A stretch of 6,745 bases of DNA. Source: Bacillota bacterium (GTDB lineage: Bacteria > Bacillota > Clostridia > Lachnospirales > Anaerotignaceae). The notes below the pieces were generated by a model. That model was not told the DNA's origin, made no database searches, and saw nothing but the letters and a program-made list of their open reading frames with translations. Positions 1 to 5,189 of this stretch are shown one piece after another. A program made the position numbers and the translations under genes. Every line of letters begins with the position of its first letter. The first letter of the stretch is position 1. The stretch covers positions 1 through 6,745 of the forward strand of contig JAEZPX010000200.1 in the NCBI GenBank assembly GCA_023413275.1, in the 5' to 3' direction.

Positions 1-1801
1 AAACAAAAGGCTCTACCACCACAGAATCTAATGCACAGTATGCCTGAAACCATTGGCTAGGTGTCATTTCCTTCAGTAAATTGGGAATAGTGGCTTCTGG
101 GGTATTTAAAAGCTTCAAACACATCGCCATCATAATATATCCCTTGGTATCAGCAGCCTGACCTTGATAGAACTGACTGAATAACTCTGCCAAAGCCCCA
201 TCTCCAAGCTTAAGCATTTCTTCATATTTTTCATTTTTGCTCAATGCTTCATAGGAAAAAGAGTTTCCCATTTCATCTACGATTTCATCCAACAATAAAT
301 TAAGTTGGTTTAAATAATAATTGTTATCGGGATAAAGCTGATCCAGCTCTTTGATGAAACTGCGGAACGCATTTATGTCAGTGGTCATACTACGCAAATC
401 CGTCTCACCGAAATATTTTGCTCCATCTTCTCGGTCAAAATGGAGAATTTGCTCCTTTCCATTCTCATCGATAATGGCATATTCAAAAAAGGAAGCATTA
501 TCTACCAATGCCAAGAAAATCATAGCATCCCGCTCAAACCATCCACCTTCAGGGATTTCCCTTCCCTTCTCCAAAGCCAAATATTGTCTTACTCCATAAG
601 GTTCTTCTTTGGTGAACAACTCGATCCCCTTGTCACTGGGACTTATTCCTTCCGGTAACGTTAATTTGCCAAGAATTGCTCCAACCCCTATATGATTTCC
701 TATATAATCCAATTTGCATTCATACAACATTTCCACTGAATCAATTAGTTCTTCTTTTTCTTCATTCTCCTGATTTTTTCCACAACCCACAAACGCTGTT
801 CCAAACCAAACAACGAAAAGCAAAGCTAAAAGCAGTGGGATTCCCCTTTTCTTTTTTCCCATATCAAAAATATAATCGATGCGCACTTTTAAAGCTTCCT
901 TCCCTCCGTTAAATGCTGTAGAAAATGGATTTGTTTGTCCTCCGCTTCGTATGCTGTTTAAAATTGTCAATCCATAATCTTGACGTTGTGATAAAGAACA
1001 CTTTTCCAAGACCAAGGTATCACAAGAATATTCTAAATCCTGTTCCGCTAACCGCCCCATCCAATGCACAAAAGGATTAAAAAAATGTATCCCTTTCCCA
1101 ATCACCAACACGCCTTTATACCAAATATCTCGTCTTTTACAATGCACCAGTTCATGCTTTAAAATATATCGCAACTGGTTTCTATCATACTCTTCATGGT
1201 TTAAATATATCTTCTGATGAAAAAAACCTACGCAAAGAGGACTGGGTAATACACCACAATAAAATATTTCTGGTCTTTGATTCATACCCAACTCTTGGCA
1301 AGCATCATAATATACTTCTAGTACCTCTGCATCCCTAATTCTACGGCTGTTTCTATTTAGATTTCTTAGAAACCTCTGATATTTAACGCTTTGATACAGA
1401 AAATAAAAAATCATGCCAATAATCCAAAATATGCAAATTTTATCCTGTATCTTTTCCATGTCTATTGAAGTCCCTGTCGTTTGAGTAGACTGAATCTCTA
1501 TGTTCTCTCCCACCTGCTTTTCAACAGGTACTGATAATTCACTTGGTTTATCCATTTCCAACGAAATGATCTTTGATGGGTATGTAGTCTCAGTTTTTGT
1601 CTGTATCAAGGGTATTTCTACAGCTGGTCTAGGTAAAGTGATATCAATGGGCACAATCAGTCTCAATCCAATGATAAGCCAAACGAAATATCTCCATTTC
1701 ACACCATATTGCTTACCAATAAAATGTGACAGAACGCCTAAAGCAATGATTGCTATAGAAGAAAATACTGAAATTTTTATAATACTCTGAAACAAATACA
1801 T
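1..1801 (-). CDS. M56 (BlaR1-like) membrane metallopeptidase with DUF4825-like sensor region, 3' end cut by window
   Basis: The frame is open from ATG at 1801 to base 1 (600 codons, C-terminus missing). It encodes a BlaR1/MecR1-type peptidase that should sense a signal outside the membrane and trigger inactivation of the partner repressor. Seen in the translation: hydrophobic segments near residues 5-27, 36-52, 121-137 and 321-339; the zinc motif HELVH at 216-220; and the M56 signature NPFVHWMGRLAEQDLEYSCD at 242-261, where E257 is the likely third zinc ligand. After the last membrane segment (ending VGC, residue 340) comes a charged linker. A region from about 357 to 480 resembles DUF4825 (YIGN at 366-369, PYG at 401-403, LVDN at 432-435), and a helical tail follows. 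No SxxK/KTG penicillin-binding sensor is seen in the visible part. The start is preceded by a GGGGGAG site inside the repressor gene, and its ATG overlaps the repressor stop by one base, so the two are translationally coupled. Family call is firm; ligand unknown. Confidence 0.9.
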   Translation of the reverse strand, partial: MYLFQSIIKISVFSSIAIIALGVLSHFIGKQYGVKWRYFVWLIIGLRLIVPIDITLPRPAVEIPLIQTKTETTYPSKIISLEMDKPSELSVPVEKQVGENIEIQSTQTTGTSIDMEKIQDKICIFWIIGMIFYFLYQSVKYQRFLRNLNRNSRRIRDAEVLEVYYDACQELGMNQRPEIFYCGVLPSPLCVGFFHQKIYLNHEEYDRNQLRYILKHELVHCKRRDIWYKGVLVIGKGIHFFNPFVHWMGRLAEQDLEYSCDTLVLEKCSLSQRQDYGLTILNSIRSGGQTNPFSTAFNGGKEALKVRIDYIFDMGKKKRGIPLLLALLFVVWFGTAFVGCGKNQENEEKEELIDSVEMLYECKLDYIGNHIGVGAILGKLTLPEGISPSDKGIELFTKEEPYGVRQYLALEKGREIPEGGWFERDAMIFLALVDNASFFEYAIIDENGKEQILHFDREDGAKYFGETDLRSMTTDINAFRSFIKELDQLYPDNNYYLNQLNLLLDEIVDEMGNSFSYEALSKNEKYEEMLKLGDGALAELFSQFYQGQAADTKGYIMMAMCLKLLNTPEATIPNLLKEMTPSQWFQAYCALDSVVVEPFV

Positions 1802-2196
1802 TAGGCCTCTCCCCCTGTTTTGTTACGAATATATGTAGCCAGCTCATCCAAATCATTTTCAGAAATAGCACGACTGTCATATAATGAGGCAACTAATTTT
1901 GTAAGAGAATTGTTATTTACCTTATTTAGGAACAGCTTGTTTTCCAGTGCCAAATAGGCGGTCTCTTCAACACTGGCAATATAAAAACGGTTTTTCCCTT
2001 CTTTATAAGATTGCAAAAAACCTCGTTCAATCAGACGATTCAGCAAAGTCTGTAAAGCAGAAATATTCCATGAGCGCCTTAACTCTAATCTTTCCTTAAT
2101 TTCTGCTGTCGAAAGAATTTTTTCACCATTCCATATAACTTTCATTATTTCTAGCTCCGTATCTGGCAAGCGAGAAATTTCTTCTGTTTTTTTCAT
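1801..2196 (-). CDS. BlaI/MecI/CopY-family winged-helix repressor
   Basis: This 131-residue protein has the usual length and layout of the Penicillinase_R family. The N-terminal winged helix has helix 1 around LPDTELEIMKVIW (10-22), helix 2 STAEIKERL (29-37), the recognition helix ISALQTLLNRLIERGF (45-60) and a wing near KNRFYIASV (68-76). A C-terminal dimerisation helix (about 97-125) follows. Family members bind TACA/TGTA palindromes as dimers and are cleaved or inactivated when the M56 partner fires. The gene is first in the operon and overlaps the M56 gene by one base. An AGGAG site (2209-2205) lies 8 nt before ATG 2196. The paired palindromes upstream indicate autoregulation. Residues S104-L105 stand where, by my memory-based alignment, MecI has its scissile N-F bond, so any cleavage site is probably different. 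Whether the regulon concerns beta-lactams, copper or something else cannot be told from this window. Confidence 0.92.
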   Translation of the reverse strand: MKKTEEISRLPDTELEIMKVIWNGEKILSTAEIKERLELRRSWNISALQTLLNRLIERGFLQSYKEGKNRFYIASVEETAYLALENKLFLNKVNNNSLTKLVASLYDSRAISENDLDELATYIRNKTGGEA

Positions 2197-2202
2197 GCTA
2201 TC

Positions 2203-2248
2203 AACTCCTACAATTGTATGTTGTTTATATAATACAATTGTAGGAGTT
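2203..2248. promoter_or_regulatory. Paired repressor operators (two TACAATTGTA palindromes)
   Basis: The 10-base perfect palindrome TACAATTGTA occurs at 2209-2218 and again at 2233-2242, with centres 24 bp apart. Each is extended outward by GGAGTT, so the whole forms a 16-bp perfect inverted repeat (2203-2218 and 2233-2248, spacer 14 bp). It matches the TACAnnTGTA operator type of BlaI/MecI/CopY regulators. The upstream copy abuts the -10 box of the operon promoter and the other lies just after the predicted start point. This placement fits autorepression by the adjacent repressor. That this protein binds here is inferred from position and family. Confidence 0.85.
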
Positions 2249-2257
2249 CCTTGTCAA
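2229..2257 (-). promoter_or_regulatory. Promoter of the repressor/M56 operon
   Basis: On the minus strand a perfect -35 TTGACA (2257-2252) is followed after exactly 17 bp by TATTAT (2234-2229). This predicts transcription from about 2222 and a short leader of about 25 nt. The upstream operator copy fills the spacer next to the -10 box, so bound repressor would exclude RNA polymerase. Confidence 0.8.
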
Positions 2258-2269
2258 GTATCATTTTAC

Positions 2270-2298
2270 TTGAATTTACAATGCCACTGTGTTATTCT
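2270..2298 (+). promoter_or_regulatory. Possible asnA promoter
   Basis: TTGAAT (2270-2275), a 17-bp spacer and TATTCT (2293-2298) form a weak sigma-A-like promoter with a predicted start near 2305, giving a leader of about 30 nt. A 9-bp inverted repeat (TTTTACTTG 2264-2272, CAAGTAAAA 2303-2311) brackets it. The repressor palindromes end 22 bp or more upstream of this -35, so direct steric repression of asnA is not obvious. The leader is too short for a T-box. Confidence 0.35.
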
Positions 2299-2334
2299 TA
2301 AACAAGTAAAAATACTATGAAATGAGGATTATTT

Positions 2335-3342
2335 ATGGGTAAAACTTTTATTCCTAAGGGCTACGCGTCCGCGCTTACTTTATATGAAACACAAAACGCA
2401 ATCGGTATGATCCATAATACCTTTGAGGAAAATCTGTCTCAAAATTTAAATCTGAAAAGAGTGTCCGCACCTTTGTTTGTGGATGCACAAACAGGCTTAA
2501 ATGATAACTTAAATGGCGTGGAACGTCCCGTTAGCTTTGAAGTTCCCGCAACAGGCGTTACGGCTGAGGTAGTTCATTCCTTAGCAAAATGGAAAAGAAT
2601 GGCTTTGCATCGTTATGATTTCCATCCCGGTAAAGGTATCTACACAAATATGAATGCAATTCGCCGAGATGAAGTTTTAGATAATTTGCACTCTATTTAT
2701 GTTGATCAGTGGGATTGGGAAAAAGTAATTACCGCTGAAAAGAGAAATGTGCAGGAATTAAAATATACCGTGCAGGGTATTGTAATCAGTATTTGTGATA
2801 CCTTGGATGTAATAAAGCAAAAATACCCTCGTATTACCACAGAGCTTTGCAGAGAAGTAACCTTCATCACTTCTCAAGAATTAGAGGATAAGTATCCCGA
2901 TCTTACACCAAAGGAAAGAGAGAATGCGATTGCAAAAGAGCATAGAACTGTCTTTATTATGCAAATCGGGGATGTTTTAAAGTCAGGTAAACCTCATGAT
3001 GGCCGTGCACCAGACTATGATGATTGGAAATTAAACGGAGATATTCTGTTTTACAATCCCGTTTTAGACTGTGCTTTTGAAATTTCTTCCATGGGCATCC
3101 GTGTTGACCCTGCAGCTATGGATGAACAATTGCGCAAAGCAAACTGCGACGACCGTCGTGAACTTCCTTTTCATAAAATGCTGCTGGAGGGCAAACTTCC
3201 CTCTACCATCGGCGGTGGCATTGGACAATCACGTTTATGCATGCTGCTTTTAGGTAAAGCGCATATTGGTGAGGTGCAGTCCTCTATTTGGGATCAGGAA
3301 ACCATTGACGCTTGCAAAGAAGCAGGTATTGTTCTTTTGTAA
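2335..3342 (+). CDS. asnA: Aspartate-ammonia ligase (asparagine synthetase A)
   Basis: AsnA makes asparagine from aspartate, ammonia and ATP in the cytoplasm, through a beta-aspartyl-AMP intermediate with AMP and pyrophosphate released. It is structurally related to class II aminoacyl-tRNA synthetases. The 335-residue product has the normal family length (E. coli about 330). It carries the expected conserved blocks: VVHSLAKWKR (79-88), YVDQWDWEK (122-130), RAPDYDDW (224-231), LNGDIL (233-238), SSMGIRVD (251-258) and the C-terminal ATP-site block GGGIGQSRL (293-301). The ATG at 2335 is preceded by GAGGA (2324-2328) with a 6-nt gap. The gene is divergent from the repressor operon and single, ending at a strong terminator. 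No frameshift or missing key block is seen, so it should be active. Confidence 0.97.
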   Translation: MGKTFIPKGYASALTLYETQNAIGMIHNTFEENLSQNLNLKRVSAPLFVDAQTGLNDNLNGVERPVSFEVPATGVTAEVVHSLAKWKRMALHRYDFHPGKGIYTNMNAIRRDEVLDNLHSIYVDQWDWEKVITAEKRNVQELKYTVQGIVISICDTLDVIKQKYPRITTELCREVTFITSQELEDKYPDLTPKERENAIAKEHRTVFIMQIGDVLKSGKPHDGRAPDYDDWKLNGDILFYNPVLDCAFEISSMGIRVDPAAMDEQLRKANCDDRRELPFHKMLLEGKLPSTIGGGIGQSRLCMLLLGKAHIGEVQSSIWDQETIDACKEAGIVLL

Positions 3343-3362
3343 TTAAATAAACAAATGAAACG

Positions 3363-3401
3363 AGCGGAAACGAATCTAAAAGTTTCCGCTTTATTTTTTA
3401 A
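3363..3401 (+). terminator. asnA intrinsic terminator
   Basis: A perfect 9-bp stem AGCGGAAAC (3363-3371) / GTTTCCGCT (3382-3390) with a 10-nt loop is followed by TTATTTTTTAA. It begins 20 nt after the asnA stop and is a good rho-independent terminator. Confidence 0.85.
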
Positions 3402-3428
3402 GAAATACCCTTTTGGGGAGGTGAAAAC

Positions 3429-3452
3429 ATGTGGATAAAAGCAAATAACTAG
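3429..3452 (+). other. Seven-codon micro-ORF (MWIKANN) with near-ideal ribosome site
   Basis: GGGGAGGTGA (3415-3424) is an almost perfect Shine-Dalgarno sequence placed 7 nt (counted from GGAGG) before ATG 3429. The frame reads M-W-I-K-A-N-N and stops at TAG 3450-3452. The stop lies directly against a terminator-like hairpin, the layout of a leader-peptide attenuator. The coding content is a single Trp codon, not a run of regulatory codons. It may instead be the ribosome site and start of a gene now lost. No convincing promoter lies between it and the asnA terminator. Function unknown. Confidence 0.3.
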
Positions 3453-3490
3453 GCAAGGCAACCATTTTATCGCCTTGCTAATTATTTTTA
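3453..3490 (+). terminator. Second terminator-like hairpin after asnA
   Basis: GCAAGGC (3453-3459) pairs with GCCTTGC (3472-3478) around a 12-nt loop, and the stem can be lengthened by TAG/CTA with one bulged G. It is followed by TAATTATTTTTA. It lies immediately behind the micro-ORF stop and would act as a back-up terminator for asnA or as an attenuator. Confidence 0.6.
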
Positions 3491-3495
3491 GAACG

Positions 3496-3534
3496 TGATG
3501 GAAAAGTCAAATAAAAACTTCTATCATATTTTTT
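3496..3534 (+). terminator. Weak third hairpin with T-run
   Basis: TGATGGAA..GT (3496-3507, two bulged A) can pair with ACTTCTATCA (3517-3526), including one G-T pair, and a run of six T (3529-3534) follows. It is weaker than the two hairpins before it. The rest of the 274-base gap between asnA and the hydrolase (3343-3616) holds no gene beyond the micro-ORF. A poor promoter candidate, TTTACT (3564-3569) with ACTAAT (3587-3592), is the only signal I see for the hydrolase. Confidence 0.3.
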
Positions 3535-3616
3535 ATGCTCGCCTTTTGCTCAGTCAAAATTTTTTTACTCAATAGGCGCATTTAACACTAATTAAAATAA
3601 ATATTAGGAGGCACAT

Positions 3617-4381
3617 ATGTCATATTTTACATTTAAAAATAAACAGGTTTACTATCAGGAACTGGGCCACGGAGCACCATTATTACTGCTTCACGGAAAC
3701 ACTGCATCCTCTGTCATGTTTGAGGAGGCTGCTAAAAAATATATGAAAAACCATATGGTAATTCTAATTGATTTTTTAGGTCATGGAAAATCTGAAAGAT
3801 TACAAGAAATCCCGTCTAGCTTATGGTTTTTAGAAGCGCAACAAGTCATCGCCTTTCTTGAGGAAAAAAACTACACCGCAGTAAACCTGATTGGAAGTAG
3901 TGGCGGAGCTTTGGTAGCCATAAACGTAGCTTTAGAGCGACCAGATCTTATCCATAAAGTAATAGCTGATAGCTTTGAAGGAGAATTTCCACTACAATCA
4001 TTTATAGAAACAATCAGTGAACAACGGGAGATTTCAAAGCAAGATAAGGGAATTATGGAATTTTATGCATCTATGCATGGCGATGATTGGGAACAAGTTG
4101 TAGATTGGGATACACAAGCTATAAAACGGCATTCTCAGGAAGTCGGTAAGTTTTTTCATAAACCCTTGGAGGATTTTATCCCACCACTACTTTTCACAGG
4201 TAGTAAAGAGGATGAATTTGTTTTAGAGCTGGATGTAAATTACTTTGAAAAGACTTATTCCAACATGATTCAAAAAATCGGTCATGGCGAAATGTCCCTC
4301 TTCGAAAAAGGCGGTCACCCTGCCATGCTTTCGAATCTGGATGCCTTTGTTAGAATCAGCGAAAATTTCTTGCAAAAATAA
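3617..4381 (+). CDS. Alpha/beta hydrolase-fold enzyme
   Basis: The 254-residue protein has a complete alpha/beta-hydrolase core and no signal peptide or membrane segment, so it is probably cytoplasmic. Seen in order: the oxyanion-hole motif LLHGN (24-28); the strand/turn DFLGHGKS (52-59) typical of the family; the nucleophile elbow G-S-S-G-G (93-97) with S95 as catalytic serine; the likely acid D199 in TGSKEDEF (195-201); and the catalytic histidine H234 in KGGHP (231-235). A helical lid would span about 120-185. The substrate cannot be read from sequence; esterases, lactonases, C-C hydrolases and proline iminopeptidase-like enzymes share this pattern. ATG 3617 follows AGGAGG (3606-3611) by 5 nt. 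It is a single-gene unit between terminators on both sides. Confidence 0.92.
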   Translation: MSYFTFKNKQVYYQELGHGAPLLLLHGNTASSVMFEEAAKKYMKNHMVILIDFLGHGKSERLQEIPSSLWFLEAQQVIAFLEEKNYTAVNLIGSSGGALVAINVALERPDLIHKVIADSFEGEFPLQSFIETISEQREISKQDKGIMEFYASMHGDDWEQVVDWDTQAIKRHSQEVGKFFHKPLEDFIPPLLFTGSKEDEFVLELDVNYFEKTYSNMIQKIGHGEMSLFEKGGHPAMLSNLDAFVRISENFLQK

Positions 4382-4393
4382 ATGCACGGTCGC

Positions 4394-4427
4394 AAAAAGC
4401 CACCTAATTCACTCATGGTGGCTTTTT
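4394..4427. terminator. Bidirectional terminator between convergent genes
   Basis: A perfect 11-bp stem AAAAAGCCACC (4394-4404) / GGTGGCTTTTT (4417-4427) has a 12-nt loop. The arms supply a T-run on either strand, so it can end both the hydrolase transcript (12 nt after its stop) and the convergent TPR gene (about 30 nt after its stop). Confidence 0.88.
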
Positions 4428-4457
4428 CATTCTAATTCTATTTTATTAAATAACAAA

Positions 4458-4946
4458 TCATTCATCGATAGTGCTCTCTGCCAAAACTCTCTCTTCTTCA
4501 CTAGCATTTTCAAATATCTCTGCAAGTTTCATATACTTAGCAGCATTCTCCCATTGACCAAGCTCCCCATAACAAGTCCCTAGGCGTAAACACACAAAAC
4601 TGATTTCTCCACCATCCAGCCTGAGCGTATTCTCAAACCAAAAAATCGCCTGATTCCAAACATGTTTTTTATAGAAGTATTCCCCTAAGCTTATACATAC
4701 CTCCAAGGATGGAGTATCCTCCTGAGCGAAGGTTAATAACAATTGAAAACCTTCGTCTTCAATCTCCTTTCCACGCAAGCGAGCCATAAGCTGTTTGACT
4801 CGCAGTGCACGCTGCTCCGTTTCTTCTCCCCTTTGGTCTAAAAGTATGATTGCATCAGCCAAAGGACTGATACGTTCCAAACACTGAGATAGCCCTTCCT
4901 CATTTTTTATTGTCAAATAAACACCGATGGAACTCAATCCCATCAC
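4458..4946 (-). CDS. TPR protein with N-terminal remnant of a family 2 glycosyltransferase
   Basis: The frame encodes up to 162 residues. Residues 6-37 resemble the start of GT2 glycosyltransferases: SIGVYLTIKNEE (6-17) matches the usual I-S-L-C-M-I-V-K-N-E-E strand, and ADAIILLD (30-37) the strand before the nucleotide-binding loop. The DxD motif and the rest of the catalytic domain are absent. After a charged link (about 40-76), residues 80-147 form about two TPR-like helix pairs (LGEYFYKKHVWNQAIFWFEN at 87-106, LRLGTCYGELGQWENAAKY at 120-138). This resembles the C-terminal part of long clostridial GT2-TPR proteins. It should have no transferase activity; a protein-binding role or a decaying gene are both possible. 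Start: GTG 4946 and ATG 4943 sit too close to or inside the ribosome site AGGGGGTGAT (4951-4942), whereas TTG 4937 lies 4 nt after it and is the most likely start (159 residues). No signal peptide is seen. Confidence 0.75.
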   Translation of the reverse strand: MMGLSSIGVYLTIKNEEGLSQCLERISPLADAIILLDQRGEETEQRALRVKQLMARLRGKEIEDEGFQLLLTFAQEDTPSLEVCISLGEYFYKKHVWNQAIFWFENTLRLDGGEISFVCLRLGTCYGELGQWENAAKYMKLAEIFENASEEERVLAESTIDE

Positions 4947-4984
4947 CCCCTGCTCTTAAAGTATATGCAGGGACAAAATTCGTC

Positions 4985-5014
4985 GTTCTAAAAACATTCA
5001 GAAAACAGTGTAAA
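4985..5014 (-). promoter_or_regulatory. Possible promoter of the TPR gene
   Basis: On the minus strand TTTACA (5014-5009) is followed after 18 bp by TAGAAC (4990-4985), predicting a start near 4978 and a leader of about 30-40 nt. The -10 is weak. The rest of 4947-5189 holds a small G/C-rich hairpin (5056-5069), two TATAAT hexamers and the aminotransferase terminator, but no gene. Confidence 0.3.
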
Positions 5015-5140
5015 GATAGGCTCATAAATTTGCATATTTTTATTATAAACATTGGGGGGACCTATCCCCTGTATAATTAGGCTTATGCAAATCCTCCCTT
5101 ATAATTTCATTGAAAAATCTTTGCTCTATTTAAAACAGAT

Positions 5141-5168
5141 AAAAAAAACACCCCATTTGGGGTGTTTT
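5141..5168 (-). terminator. Aminotransferase terminator
   Basis: On the minus strand a perfect 10-bp stem AAAACACCCC / GGGGTGTTTT (5168-5159 with 5154-5145) and a 4-nt loop run into eight T (5148-5141). It starts 22 nt after the aminotransferase stop, so that gene is separated from the TPR gene by a strong terminator. Confidence 0.92.
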
Positions 5169-5189
5169 AAGATTTCAAATATGTGTATC

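Noticed and set aside
351..599. Plus-strand open frames at 351-599, 440-658, 676-912 and 1500-1790
   Set aside because: They lie antisense to the M56 gene, whose frame is continuous and has family motifs. They lack family features and good ribosome sites.
1..2196. Beta-lactam resistance operon (blaR1-blaI-blaZ)
   Set aside because: No beta-lactamase or penicillin-binding sensor domain is seen in the window. Many BlaI/M56 pairs control other genes.
2203..2248. Intrinsic terminator formed by the 16-bp inverted repeat
   Set aside because: The arms are separated by 14 bp, no T-run follows on either strand, and the position on the promoter plus the TACAnnTGTA cores fit an operator better.
4284..4583. 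Plus-strand open frame spanning the end of the hydrolase and the terminator
   Set aside because: It overlaps the hydrolase in another frame, crosses a strong bidirectional terminator and runs antisense into the TPR gene.
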